Source: Streptomyces sp. NBC_00708 (lineage in GTDB: Bacteria > Actinomycetota > Actinomycetes > Streptomycetales > Streptomycetaceae). From it: a DNA stretch of 64,000 nt. This document shows positions 17,815 through 26,330 of this stretch, in pieces. The position numbers were made by a program, and so were the translations under genes. The DNA lies in assembly GCA_036226585.1 (NCBI GenBank), contig CP108997.1, forward strand, positions 6,448,001-6,512,000, read 5' to 3'. Position 1 is the stretch's first letter. Each line of letters begins with the position of its first letter. The notes under the pieces are model-generated. The model saw only the letters and a list, made by a program, of their open reading frames with translations, was not told where the DNA came from and made no database searches.

Positions 17815-19082
17815 CAGTTGGTCCTCCAGACAGCGACGCGCCAGCGCGAGATCCAGCCGAAGAGCAGGCCCGCGATCAGACCGGTCAGGGCGAGCAGACC
17901 CAGCAGCCACCAGCCGTGGCCGAGGCCGAACGCGGCGACGTCCGCCGCCTCGTCGGGGCCGTCCACCAGGTCGACGGTCAGCTCGATCGGCATGCCGGGG
18001 GAGGTCTTCACCGAGGCCGGGGCCGAGAACGAGTTGCTGACCTGGAGACAGACGGTCTCCGCGGCCGGCTTGTTGTCGTCCTCCAGTTCGGCCTTCGGGT
18101 AGCGCAGTCCGGACGAGATGGCGTCGGTGCGCCCCGTCCCGGACTCGGAGCCCCGGACGATCTCGCGGCCGTGCGTGGTCACCGCGCGCAGCAGCATCCC
18201 GTAGTCGTTGTTGACGGCACGGTCGGCGAACACGCTGACCGAGGCGCGGAGTTCCTGGCCGGGCAGCACCTCGACCTTGTACCAGCGGTGCTCGGCGAAC
18301 TTCTCGCGGTCCGTGTAGAGGCCGGGCTTCAGCTCGGGCGCGTCCGTGCAGCTGTCGGCGCCCTTCGTGGCGACCGGGGTGACGACGGGCTCCGCGGCCC
18401 GGTCCACCAACTGTTTCACACGGCCCGAGAGTTCATCGGTGTGCTGCACGGCGGTGTAGGTGCCGCCGGTCGCCTCGGCGATGCAGGTCAGCTGCTGGCG
18501 GATCTTGGCGTTCGGCACCAGGCCGAGCGTGTCGATGACCAGGTGGATGCCGCGCGCCGCGATGTCGCGGGCGACCTCGCACGGGTCGAGCGGGCCGCAG
18601 GTGTCCTCGCCGTCGCTGATGAGCACGATCCGGCGGGTGGAGTCGCCGCCCTCCAGGTCGTCGGCGGCGCCGAGCAGCGCGGGGCCGATCGGGGTCCAGC
18701 CGGTGGGGGCGAGCGTGGCGACGGCGGTCTTCGCCTCGGTGCGGTCCAGCGGGCCGACCGGGTACAGCTGCTTGGTGTCCTTGCAGCCCACCTTGCGGTC
18801 GTCGCCCGGGTAGTCGGCGCCGAGGGTGCGGATGCCGAGCTGCACCTGCTCCGGCACCGCGTCCAGGACCTCGTTGAACGCTTGCTTCGCCGCACTCATC
18901 CGGGACTGGCCGTCGATGTCGCGCGTCCGCATGGAACCGCTGACGTCGAGGACCAGTTCGACCTTGGGGGAGGCTTTCGTGGGGGTTTCGTCGGCCGATG
19001 CGGGGAGCGCCGAGCCGAGTCCGGCGGTCAAGGTGGCGAGCAGGATGCCCACCCCGACCGTCAGCCTTCTTCTTATGATCAT
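17814..19082 (-). CDS. secreted VWA-domain membrane protein
   Basis: 422 residues. Signal peptide to about residue 30 (ALPASA). A von Willebrand A domain follows with an intact MIDAS motif, D46-x-S48-x-S50 (LDVSGSM), and the later metal ligands (GWTPIGPAL, ISDGEDTCG). After about residue 230 comes a second beta-rich domain, then a C-terminal membrane helix (WWLLGLLALTGLIAGLLFGW). The metal-binding VWA domain should therefore face outwards and bind a protein or polymer. It is translationally coupled to the following single-pass protein. Ligand unknown; ribosome site in front of the ATG is weak. Confidence 0.85.
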   Translation of the reverse strand: MIIRRRLTVGVGILLATLTAGLGSALPASADETPTKASPKVELVLDVSGSMRTRDIDGQSRMSAAKQAFNEVLDAVPEQVQLGIRTLGADYPGDDRKVGCKDTKQLYPVGPLDRTEAKTAVATLAPTGWTPIGPALLGAADDLEGGDSTRRIVLISDGEDTCGPLDPCEVARDIAARGIHLVIDTLGLVPNAKIRQQLTCIAEATGGTYTAVQHTDELSGRVKQLVDRAAEPVVTPVATKGADSCTDAPELKPGLYTDREKFAEHRWYKVEVLPGQELRASVSVFADRAVNNDYGMLLRAVTTHGREIVRGSESGTGRTDAISSGLRYPKAELEDDNKPAAETVCLQVSNSFSAPASVKTSPGMPIELTVDLVDGPDEAADVAAFGLGHGWWLLGLLALTGLIAGLLFGWISRWRVAVWRTN

Positions 19083-19127
19083 CGCCGGATAGTAGTGAAC
19101 ATCAGTTCGCTATCCAAAACGGCTGGT

Positions 19128-19164
19128 GGCCGCTGTACGCGCACACGCCCCACGTACAGCGGCC
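19128..19164 (-). terminator. terminator of xylB
   Basis: A 12-bp stem (GGCCGCTGTACG / CGTACAGCGGCC) lies 12 bp beyond the xylB stop in the direction of its transcription. A short T run follows on that strand. Confidence 0.65.
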
Positions 19165-19176
19165 CTTGATGACGGA

Positions 19177-20667
19177 TCAGGCGTGACGGTCCCCGCCGAG
19201 CAGCGGACCCGCCGCCCGCTCCAGTACGGAGCCGATCCGGTCCCACGCCGTCAGATCCCGTTCCACGGCCTCTAGAAGCAGGTCCTCACCGGTGTCCCAG
19301 CCGGCGGCGACGGCGACCGGGTCCGCTCCCGTGGCCGCCGCGGCGGCGAGCGCCGCCGCGCCGAGGGCGACCAGCTCCCCGGCCCCCGGCACGATCACCG
19401 GCCGCCCCGAGAGCCGCCGTACGGTCTCCACCCAGACGCGCCCCTGCGCCCCGCCGCCGATCAGCCGCAGCGGACGGCCCGCCACCTCGGGGTCGGCCGG
19501 GTCGAGTCCGCACGCCCGCAGCAGCTCGTCGAGCGCCCGCAGCACGGTGAACACAGCGCCCTCGTAGGCGGCACCGAGCAGTTGCCGCGGGGTCGTGTCG
19601 TGCCGCAGTCCGGTGAGGAGACCGGCGGCCGTGGGCAGGTCCGGGGTGCGCTCGCCGTCCAGGTAGGGCAGCAGCACGGCCTCGCCGCCGGGCGCCGCGT
19701 CCGCGCGGTCCAGGCCCAGCAGGGCGGCGACCCGGTCCACGGCGAGCGTGCAGTTGAGGGTGCAGGCCAGCGGGAGATACGTACCGTCCGCCGCCGCGAA
19801 GCCCGAGAGCGCGGCGGAGGCCGGCCGGGTCGCGGACGCGGCGAAGACCGTGCCCGAGGTGCCCAGGCTCAGCACCGGGTGGTCGAGCAGCCCGGCGCCG
19901 CCCAGGCCCAGCCCGACGGCGGCGCTCATGTTGTCCCCGGTGCCCGCCGCGACGGCGATCCCGGCGGGCAGGCCCAGCGCCTCGGCGGCCGTCTCCGTCA
20001 GGGAGCCCACCCGGGCCGCGCCGCTTTCCGCGACCTCGGGCAGCAGCGCCGGGTCGAGACCGATGAGCGCGAGCAGCTCTGGGTCGTAGGCGCCGGTCGC
20101 GGTGGAGTACCAGCAGGTGCCCGACGCGTCGCCCGGGTCGGTGACGGCCCGGCCGGACAGCCGCTCGGTCAGGAAGTCGTGCGGGAGGCGCACGGCAGCC
20201 GCCGCCTCGGCGGTCTCCGGCTCGTTCTCGCGCAGCCACTGCCACTTGGACGCGGTCATCGCGGCCACCGGGACCGAACCGGTGCGCGCGGTCCAGGCGT
20301 CGGGGCCGCCGAGCGCGGCGGTGAGGGCCGCGGCCTGCGGGGCGGAGCGGGTGTCGTTCCACAGCAGGGCCGGGCGCAGCGGGCGGCCCTCGGCGTCCAG
20401 GACGACCAGGCCGTGCTGCTGGCCGGCGACCGCGATCCCCACCACGTCCGCCGCCGCGATCCCGGACTCCTTCAGTCCGGCCGCGACCGCGTCGCGCAGG
20501 GCCTGCCACCAGATCTCGGGGTCGCTCTCGCGCGCGCCGCCCTCTCCCGTGACGACGTGGGGGGCGCGGCCGACGGCGAGCAGCCGGCCGGTGGCGGTGT
20601 CGGTGAACGCCGCCTTGGTGGACTGGGTGGAGCTGTCCACACCGATGACGACGGTATGCGGCGGCAT
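19177..20667 (-). CDS. xylB: xylulokinase
   Basis: 496 residues, FGGY carbohydrate-kinase fold. The N-terminal phosphate loop is VIGVDSSTQSTKAA, followed by the substrate segment WNDTRSAPQA. The second domain carries AAGTGDNMSAAVGLG and the ATP-site RLIGGGAQGRVW. I chose ATG at 20667 because GAGGT lies six bases upstream and the phosphate loop follows at once. It phosphorylates D-xylulose with ATP in the cytoplasm, after xylose isomerase. It is transcribed divergently from xylA across a 229-bp control region. Confidence 0.95.
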   Translation of the reverse strand: MPPHTVVIGVDSSTQSTKAAFTDTATGRLLAVGRAPHVVTGEGGARESDPEIWWQALRDAVAAGLKESGIAAADVVGIAVAGQQHGLVVLDAEGRPLRPALLWNDTRSAPQAAALTAALGGPDAWTARTGSVPVAAMTASKWQWLRENEPETAEAAAAVRLPHDFLTERLSGRAVTDPGDASGTCWYSTATGAYDPELLALIGLDPALLPEVAESGAARVGSLTETAAEALGLPAGIAVAAGTGDNMSAAVGLGLGGAGLLDHPVLSLGTSGTVFAASATRPASAALSGFAAADGTYLPLACTLNCTLAVDRVAALLGLDRADAAPGGEAVLLPYLDGERTPDLPTAAGLLTGLRHDTTPRQLLGAAYEGAVFTVLRALDELLRACGLDPADPEVAGRPLRLIGGGAQGRVWVETVRRLSGRPVIVPGAGELVALGAAALAAAAATGADPVAVAAGWDTGEDLLLEAVERDLTAWDRIGSVLERAAGPLLGGDRHA

Positions 20668-20896
20668 GGCTGACCTCATTCGCTCGTGTATTTGATCGTG
20701 CGCAAAACAAATTACGCGATCGGGTCCGCCCGGAACAGGCCCTGTTCCGGGCGCCCGGCGGCGACGGGTGGGCGTCTCCGCTCCGGGGGCTTTACGTCGC
20801 ACGGGCTGTCCGTGCATGATTAGTCATGACAGTGAACAAATAGAGGTTCGGCCGCCCGACCGGCTGCGGAACCCCGGCCCCTAAGGCGGCACCACC
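20668..20896. promoter_or_regulatory. xylB/xylA divergent control region
   Basis: The region is AT-rich for this genome and holds three symmetric elements: a 23-bp inverted repeat (20729-20751), CATGATTAGTCATG (5-bp arms CATGA/TCATG) near xylA, and two copies of AACAAAT (near 20707 and 20836). These are candidate sites for the ROK regulator encoded after xylA. Confidence 0.6.
20729..20751. promoter_or_regulatory. 23-bp perfect inverted repeat, operator candidate
   Basis: CCCGGAACAGG, one C, then CCTGTTCCGGG: 11-bp arms with no mismatch. It lies about 60 bp before xylB and 145 bp before xylA, so a bound protein could affect both. The two-fold symmetry with a single central base suits a dimeric regulator; a hairpin in the xylB leader is the alternative. 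Confidence 0.55.
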
Positions 20897-22066
20897 ATGA
20901 CGGAACGCTTCGCACCGACCCCCGAGGACAAGTTCACCTTCGGTCTGTGGACCGTGGGCTGGCAGGGCCGCGACCCGTTCGGTGACGCGACGCGCACGGC
21001 GATCGACCCGGTCGACTCCGTCAAGCGGCTCGCGGAGCTGGGCGCCTACGGAGTGACCTTCCACGACGACGACCTGATCCCGTTCGGCTCCACGGACACC
21101 GAGCGCGAGAGCGTCGTCAAGCGCTTCCGCCAGGCGCTCGACGCGGCCGGTCTCGTCGTCCCCATGGCCACGACGAACCTCTTCACGCACCCCGTCTTCA
21201 AGGACGGCGCCTTCACCGCCAACGACCGGGACGTCCGCCGCTACGCCCTGCGCAAGACGATCCGGAACATCGACCTGGCCGTCGAGCTCGGCGCCACCAC
21301 CTACGTCGCCTGGGGTGGCCGCGAGGGCTCCGAGTCCGGCGCCGCCAAGGACATCCGCGTCGCGCTCGACCGGATGAAGGAGGCCTTCGACCTGTTGGGC
21401 GACTACGTCACCGAGCAGGGCTACGACCTCAAGTTCGCCATCGAGCCCAAGCCGAACGAGCCGCGCGGCGACATCCTGCTCCCCACCATCGGCCACGCCC
21501 TCGCCTTCATCGAGCGCCTGGAGCGCCCCGAGATGGTGGGCGTCAACCCGGAGGTCGGGCACGAGCAGATGGCCGGGCTGAACTTCCCGCACGGCATCGC
21601 GCAGGCCCTGTGGGCGGGCAAGCTCTTCCACATCGACCTCAACGGCCAGTCCGGCATCAAGTACGACCAGGACCTCCGCTTCGGCGCCGGCGACCTGCGC
21701 CAGGCCTTCTGGCTCGTCGACCTCCTGGAGAACTCGGACTACGCCGGCCCGCGCCACTTCGACTTCAAGCCGCCGCGCACCGAGGACTACGACGGCGTCT
21801 GGGCCTCCGCCGCCGGCTGCATGCGCAACTACCTCATCCTCAAGGAGCGCGCCGCCGCCTTCCGCGCCGACCCGGCGGTCCAGGAGGCCCTGCGCGCCTC
21901 CCGCCTGGACGAGCTGGCGCAGCGCACCGCCGAGGACGGCGTGGCCGGGCTGCTCGCCGACCGCTCCGCCTTCGAGGAGTTCGACGTGGACGCGGCTGCC
22001 GCACGCGGCATGGCGTTCGAGGCCCTGGACCAGCTGGCAATGGACCACCTGCTCGGCGTCCGCTGA
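20897..22066 (+). CDS. xylA: xylose isomerase
   Basis: 389 residues, the standard actinomycete class I length. Family signatures are intact: [15 protein letters not shown] at the start, the catalytic His in [12 protein letters not shown], metal ligands E and K in [11 protein letters not shown], then [32 protein letters not shown] and the [10 protein letters not shown] segment. It converts D-xylose to D-xylulose in the cytoplasm. Divergent from xylB and convergent with the ROK regulator, it completes the entry of xylose into the pentose phosphate pathway. Confidence 0.97.
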   Translation: MTERFAPTPEDKFTFGLWTVGWQGRDPFGDATRTAIDPVDSVKRLAELGAYGVTFHDDDLIPFGSTDTERESVVKRFRQALDAAGLVVPMATTNLFTHPVFKDGAFTANDRDVRRYALRKTIRNIDLAVELGATTYVAWGGREGSESGAAKDIRVALDRMKEAFDLLGDYVTEQGYDLKFAIEPKPNEPRGDILLPTIGHALAFIERLERPEMVGVNPEVGHEQMAGLNFPHGIAQALWAGKLFHIDLNGQSGIKYDQDLRFGAGDLRQAFWLVDLLENSDYAGPRHFDFKPPRTEDYDGVWASAAGCMRNYLILKERAAAFRADPAVQEALRASRLDELAQRTAEDGVAGLLADRSAFEEFDVDAAAARGMAFEALDQLAMDHLLGVR

Positions 22067-22073
22067 CACCACG

Positions 22074-22116
22074 GGCGAAGGGGGGGGAGGGGCGGACACC
22101 CCTCCCCCCTTTCGCC
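22074..22116. terminator. strong bidirectional terminator between xylA and the ROK gene
   Basis: An unusually long GC/G-tract hairpin. The left arm (22074-22092) GGCGAA-G8-A-GGGG pairs with the right arm (22099-22116) CCCC-T-C6-TTT-CGCC, with one bulge and a 6-nt loop CGGACA. It lies between convergent genes. Confidence 0.85.
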
Positions 22117-22125
22117 TTCTACGTC

Positions 22126-23370
22126 TCAGGCCATCGCCGGACGCGCGTACGCCACCGGGTCGGCCAGTACGTCCGTCATCACCAGCGCCGCCGCGCCCCG
22201 TGCCGCGTCACCCGCCACGGACGAGGCGCGCAGCCGGCCCCCGCGCGGAGCCCAGAGCCCGGACACGACCCGGCCCGTCAGCTCCTCGTCGGCCGGCGGC
22301 GACAGCCACGGCATCAGGTTCCGGTAGATCCCGCCGAGCACCACCGCGTCCGGGTCCAGCAGGTTGACCGCCCCCGACAGCACCCGCCCCAGCATCCGCC
22401 CGGCCTCCGCGACCGCGCCGACGGCCCGCTCGTCGCCCGCCCGCACCCGCTTCTCCAGCTCCGCGACCCCGAGCCCGCCGCCGCCCCCGTCGATCCCGGC
22501 CGCCCGCAGCAGCGCGGCCTGTCCGGCGTACTGCTCCAGGCAGCCCCGCGAACCGCAGCGGCACTGCGGACCCTGCGCGTCCACCACCACATGCCCGATC
22601 TCGCCGGCGAAGCCGTGCGCCCCGCGCAGCAGCTCGCCGTCGATGACCACCGCGCCGCCCACGCCGATCTCGCCGGTCAGATAAAGGAAGCTGCGGATGC
22701 GCTCCAGGCCGCCGAACCACAGCTCGGCCAGGGCCGCCAGATTCGCCTCGTTCTCCGAGCGGACCGGCAGCGCCGGGTGGTCCGGGTGCTCGGCGGCCAG
22801 CGCGGCGGCGAACAGCTCCTCGGCCGGGACCTGGTTCCAGCCCAGGTTCGGCGCCTGGCGGACCGCGCCGCCCGAGACCAGGCCCGGCAGCGCCAGCGCC
22901 ACACCGACCGGGTACAGCTCCTGCTCCCGCGCCGAGTCGAGGGTGCGCGCGGCGATCCGGGCCGCGCGCGCGAGCACCTCGTCGGGCGGGGTGCCCCGGT
23001 TGTCGAGGTGCTCGGTGAGGCGGACCCGGCCGGTGCCGGCCAGATCGACGACGCACACCGAGACGTAGTCGATGTTGACCTCGACCCCGAGCCCGGCCGG
23101 CCCCGTGCGGGCCGTCTTCAGCGCGGTCCCGGGGCGGCCGGCCTGCCCGCTGAACGTCTTGCCGGACTCGGTGAGGAAGCCGCTCTCCAGCAGCTGCTCG
23201 ACCAGCGAGGAGACGGCGGCCCGGGTCAGCCCCACGCGCGCGGCGACACCGGCCCGGGTCGCCTCCCCCTCGCCCTCGTCGCGGACGGCCCGCAGCACGA
23301 GGCTCAGATTGCTGCGCCGGACGGTGTCCTTGTCGGCCTTGGGCCCCAACGGTGTGAGGTTGCTCTTCAT
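22126..23370 (-). CDS. ROK-family transcriptional regulator (XylR-like)
   Basis: 414 residues. A MarR-like winged helix at about 15-75 (DTVRRSNLSLVLRAV, VGLTRAAVSSLVEQLL) precedes a ROK sugar-kinase-like domain. The ROK zinc motif is CRCGSRGCLEQ (about 273-283) and the sugar-site segment is ENEANLAALAELWFG followed by GEIGVGGAVVIDG. The presence of the DNA-binding domain separates it from ROK glucokinases. Placed convergently after xylA, it probably represses xylA/xylB and responds to xylose, like Bacillus and Streptomyces XylR/Rok proteins; it may also affect carbon control more widely. Confidence 0.9.
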   Translation of the reverse strand: MKSNLTPLGPKADKDTVRRSNLSLVLRAVRDEGEGEATRAGVAARVGLTRAAVSSLVEQLLESGFLTESGKTFSGQAGRPGTALKTARTGPAGLGVEVNIDYVSVCVVDLAGTGRVRLTEHLDNRGTPPDEVLARAARIAARTLDSAREQELYPVGVALALPGLVSGGAVRQAPNLGWNQVPAEELFAAALAAEHPDHPALPVRSENEANLAALAELWFGGLERIRSFLYLTGEIGVGGAVVIDGELLRGAHGFAGEIGHVVVDAQGPQCRCGSRGCLEQYAGQAALLRAAGIDGGGGGLGVAELEKRVRAGDERAVGAVAEAGRMLGRVLSGAVNLLDPDAVVLGGIYRNLMPWLSPPADEELTGRVVSGLWAPRGGRLRASSVAGDAARGAAALVMTDVLADPVAYARPAMA

Positions 23371-23451
23371 ATCGGTCCTGAGCCTATGCGATTCCGTACG
23401 CCAGTACGGTCGTGTCGGGCCGGGGCCACCGGCGGGCGGCCCCGGCCCGTC

Positions 23452-24102
23452 TCAGGAAGCGGACGCCCCGCGCTCCTTGAGCATGTCCGCCATGAGCGCG
23501 ATCTCCGACTTCTGGGCCAGGGCCATGCCCGACGCCAGATTCCGGATCTCCTCCGTCTTCGCCGCTGAGGCCGCCGCCTGAGCCATCTCGGCGCCGGACT
23601 TGTGGTGTGCGGTCATCAGCTTCAGGAAGAGGATCTCGGCGTCCCTCCCCTTGGCCGCCCGCAGTTCGTCCAGTTCGGCGTCGGTCGCCATGCCGGGCAT
23701 CAGCGCGCCGTCACCGCGCGGGGTGAACGAGTGCCCCATCCACGCCATGGGCGGCCCGGGGGAACTCTTCGCCCGCCCCCACATCTCCAGCCACCCCAGC
23801 AGCATGCCCCGCTGGTTGGCCTGGGTGTTGATGATGTCGAACGCGAGCCGGCGCACCGCCTCGTCCGAGGTGCGGTCCCGGACGATGAACGACATCTCGA
23901 CCGCCTGCTGGTGGTGGACCGCCATGTCGCGGGCGAACCCCACATCGGCCGACGACTCGGCCGGCGCGGACGCGGACGCCGGCGCGGCGGGTGCCGACGT
24001 CGACGGGCGTACGAATGTCAGCGCGATCAGCGCGAGTGCCAGCAGCAGCACCGCACCGCCGGCCAGCACCAGGGGCCGCGAGGTGCGCGGGGCGGACGTC
24101 AC
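23452..24102 (-). CDS. DUF305 (ferritin-like four-helix) secreted or anchored protein
   Basis: 216 residues. A signal-anchor helix spans about 9-29 (LVLAGGAVLLLALALIALTF), followed by an Ala/Ser linker. DUF305 is clear: FARDMAVHHQQAVEMS, then LMTAHHKSGAEMAQ, each with paired His and Met residues as in copper-associated members. It starts with GTG at 24102, overlapping the DUF3105 stop by four bases (GTGA). It is probably extracytoplasmic and metal-binding; its exact role is unknown. Confidence 0.88.
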   Translation of the reverse strand: MTSAPRTSRPLVLAGGAVLLLALALIALTFVRPSTSAPAAPASASAPAESSADVGFARDMAVHHQQAVEMSFIVRDRTSDEAVRRLAFDIINTQANQRGMLLGWLEMWGRAKSSPGPPMAWMGHSFTPRGDGALMPGMATDAELDELRAAKGRDAEILFLKLMTAHHKSGAEMAQAAASAAKTEEIRNLASGMALAQKSEIALMADMLKERGASAS

Positions 24103-24749
24103 TTGGCGATCCCGCCGGTGCAGGCGGCGCCCGGCTCGGGGGTCTGCGGGCCCTGCACGTACTTCGTGAAGAACTGCGCGACGCGGGCGTCGGTGGCGCT
24201 CTTCACGGTGAGCTGCTTCCCCCAGGCGCTGAGCATCAACGGGGCCTCCTGGTCCTCGACCGGGCTCATCAGCGAGTACGGCGTGGACGACACCCGCTCG
24301 TTCAGCTTCTTCACATCGGCGGGCTTCGCCTTGCCGGTGTACGTGACCCACACCGCGCCGTGCTCCAGCGAGTGGACGGCGTTCTCCTTCGGTATGGCCT
24401 GGGTGTAGACGTCGCCGTCGCAGTTCATCCACACCGGGTTGTGGTCGCCGCCGACCGGCGGGTTCATCGGGTAGTCGACGGTCTTCTCCACATGGTTCTG
24501 CGTGAGCTTGTCCCAGCTCTTCTCGCCGGTGACGGGCGAGATCTTGGCCTGGGCCTCGGCCTTGTCCTGCTCGTCGGCGGCGTTCATCAGATAACCACCC
24601 CCGGCGACGAGGCCGGCGACCACCAGGACGCCGACGGTCAGCGTGATGATGCGGGAGCGGCGCTCACGGGCCCGCTCCTGACGGCGCGCCTCCTCCAGCT
24701 TGGCGCGGCGGGCGGCGGCAGGGGTGTTCTGCTTCTTGGTGGAAGCCAT
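24099..24749 (-). CDS. DUF3105 membrane-anchored protein
   Basis: 216 residues. A highly charged cytoplasmic N-terminus (EEARRQERARERRSR) leads into one membrane helix (about 34-56). The extracytoplasmic DUF3105 domain has conserved NPPVGGDHNPVWMNCDG and HSLEHGAVWVTY segments with His and Cys residues suited to metal binding, and a final Cys near CTGGIAK. It is co-translated with the DUF305 gene; the two families often occur together in actinobacteria. Function is not established. Confidence 0.9.
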   Translation of the reverse strand: MASTKKQNTPAAARRAKLEEARRQERARERRSRIITLTVGVLVVAGLVAGGGYLMNAADEQDKAEAQAKISPVTGEKSWDKLTQNHVEKTVDYPMNPPVGGDHNPVWMNCDGDVYTQAIPKENAVHSLEHGAVWVTYTGKAKPADVKKLNERVSSTPYSLMSPVEDQEAPLMLSAWGKQLTVKSATDARVAQFFTKYVQGPQTPEPGAACTGGIAK

Positions 24750-24844
24750 GACGGGTCCTTCGGTTCATCGGATCGGCAAGACGGACTGCGTACGGCGGGA
24801 GGAGCCGGCGTCCCGGAAGCGGGTACGCGGCATCCCCGGCCGTC

Positions 24845-25264
24845 CTAGATCCGTTGAACCTGAAGGCGCAGGGGGTCGACCTCGCCGACCGCGTCGTGGG
24901 AGGGCCCCCGGATCGAGGCACCGCAGGTGAGGGGCCGGGCCGGGAGGAGCGCCACGGCGGCCGTGGGGACGGCGGCCGGTCCCGCCCGGCCGGGCAGCAC
25001 GACGGGCGCGGAGTGCTCCGAGGCGTCATGGCAGGAGTCGCCCACGCCCCGGTCGCCGGGGGCGTCGGCCACCACGACCCGGACCACCGTGAGGTCGGTC
25101 AGCGTCGCGAGGGCGGACGCGGGGGCGAACTCGGGGGAGGAGTGGGGCCGTACGGACTGCGGCGAGCAGCACACGACGAGCGCGACGAGGACGAACACCC
25201 AGGTGAGCACGAGGGACGCACCGGTGCCGCGCACCCGTCCCGCACCCTGGCTCAGCCTGTTCAT
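24845..25264 (-). CDS. small single-pass protein with Cys/His motif (DUF6153-like)
   Basis: 139 residues from the ATG at 25264 (another ATG lies at 25273). Neither start has a ribosome site, but TACGAT lies seven bases before the 25264 ATG, so a leaderless message is plausible. One membrane helix (about 14-35, SLVLTWVFVLVALVVCC) precedes an exported tail with GDSCHDASEHSAP, a Cys/His cluster that may bind metal. It resembles the small DUF6153 proteins that I recall near DUF305/DUF3105 genes, but the match is by eye. It is 95 bp upstream of the DUF3105 gene. Confidence 0.55.
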   Translation of the reverse strand: MNRLSQGAGRVRGTGASLVLTWVFVLVALVVCCSPQSVRPHSSPEFAPASALATLTDLTVVRVVVADAPGDRGVGDSCHDASEHSAPVVLPGRAGPAAVPTAAVALLPARPLTCGASIRGPSHDAVGEVDPLRLQVQRI

Positions 25265-25285
25265 CCCGCACATCGTACTGGTGCG

Positions 25286-25297
25286 TTGAAGATTCAA
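25286..25297. promoter_or_regulatory. TTGAA-TTCAA inverted repeat at the small-protein promoter
   Basis: TTGAAGATTCAA has 5-bp arms around GA, 22 bp before the chosen start of the Cys/His protein. Similar TTGAA/TTCAA elements are typical of ArsR/SmtB-type metal-sensor operators, which would suit the metal-binding look of the three genes. The element is short and may be chance. Confidence 0.35.
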
Positions 25298-25379
25298 GCA
25301 GTGCGGGACGCAATCCGGTGAACCTGTGGATCCATGGACGAGCGATCCCGTTTCGGCCATGGCGAGATAGTGTGCCCCG

Positions 25380-26207
25380 GTGACAACGCACTCGAACGTA
25401 TCTGCGGGCTGGTATCCCGATCCGCACGGCGCCCCCCAGCTGCTGCGCTACTGGGACGGCTCCCAGTGGACCGAGCACACGAACCCGGCCGGCGGCGACC
25501 AGGCCCAGGCCCCCGCCCAGGTTCCGGCGCAGCCGCAGGCCCCCGCGCAGGCCCAGCTGCCGCAGCAGCCGGCGGCCGTCCCCCAGCAGGGCGGCGTCCC
25601 CGGCGGCGGCTCGCTCTTCAACCAGCAGGTCCTGGTCGTGAACCAGAAGGCCAAGCTGATCGAGCTGACGAACGAGTACAGCGTCTTCGACCAGCACGGC
25701 AACACCGTCGGCTCGGTCGTCCAGGTCGGCCAGGGCGCCCTGCGCAAGGTGCTGCGGTTCCTCACCAGCATCGACCAGTACCTGACCCACCGGCTGGAGA
25801 TCCGCGACGCCTACGGCCAGCCGCAGCTGCTGCTGACCCGCCCGGCGAAGTTCATCAAGTCCCGGGTCATCGTGCAGCGCCCGGACGGTCAGCCGGTCGG
25901 CGAGATCATCCAGCAGAACGCCATCGGCAAGATCAACTTCGCGATCATGGCCAACGGTCAGCAGATCGGCGCCATCAAGGCCGAGAACTGGCGCGCCTGG
26001 AACTTCGCGATCGTCGACCACAACGACCAGGAGGTCGCCCGGATCACCAAGACCTGGGAAGGGCTCGCGAAGACGCTGTTCACGACGGCGGACAACTACG
26101 TCCTCCAGATCCACTACCAGCTGCCCGAGCCGCTGCTGAGCCTGGTGGTGGCGACGGCCCTGACCGTGGACACCGCCCTGAAGCAGGACGCCCGGGGCCT
26201 GGGCTGA
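25380..26207 (+). CDS. DUF2510 / phospholipid-scramblase-like (LURP-fold) protein
   Basis: 275 residues. An N-terminal DUF2510 motif (AGWYPDPHGAPQLLRYWDGSQWTEH, shown here only as family pattern) is followed by a Gln/Ala/Pro-rich linker to about residue 75. The rest is a tubby/LURP-one-like beta barrel of the scramblase family, beginning near FNQQVLVVNQ and ending with a hydrophobic helix. No signal peptide. Such proteins probably bind membranes or lipids from the cytoplasmic side; scrambling activity is not shown in bacteria. The start is GTG without a strong ribosome site. It is divergent from the small Cys/His protein. Confidence 0.85.
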   Translation: MTTHSNVSAGWYPDPHGAPQLLRYWDGSQWTEHTNPAGGDQAQAPAQVPAQPQAPAQAQLPQQPAAVPQQGGVPGGGSLFNQQVLVVNQKAKLIELTNEYSVFDQHGNTVGSVVQVGQGALRKVLRFLTSIDQYLTHRLEIRDAYGQPQLLLTRPAKFIKSRVIVQRPDGQPVGEIIQQNAIGKINFAIMANGQQIGAIKAENWRAWNFAIVDHNDQEVARITKTWEGLAKTLFTTADNYVLQIHYQLPEPLLSLVVATALTVDTALKQDARGLG

Positions 26208-26231
26208 GCAAGCCCCGTCCCACACGCCCGG

Positions 26232-26265
26232 CCGCCCGCGCCCCTCACCCGAGGAGCGCGGGCGG
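26232..26265 (+). terminator. hairpin after the scramblase-like gene
   Basis: 10-bp GC stem (CCGCCCGCGC / GCGCGGGCGG) with a 14-nt loop that can itself pair partly (CCTC/GAGG), 24 bp after the stop. There is no U tract. Confidence 0.5.
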
Positions 26266-26301
26266 TTCCATGTCCGGGGCCGGTCTCGCTCCAAGTGTTT
26301 T

Positions 26302-26313
26302 ACTTGTGTAATA
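26302..26313. promoter_or_regulatory. MarR-type operator candidate before the FUSC/MarR operon
   Basis: TTAC-TTGT-GTAA is an inverted repeat in a markedly AT-rich stretch, 18 bp before the FUSC start. Such TTAC/GTAA elements at the promoter of a MarR-containing operon suggest autorepression by the MarR protein. Inferred from position and symmetry only. Confidence 0.5.
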
Positions 26314-26330
26314 CCTGTTAAAGTATATGA

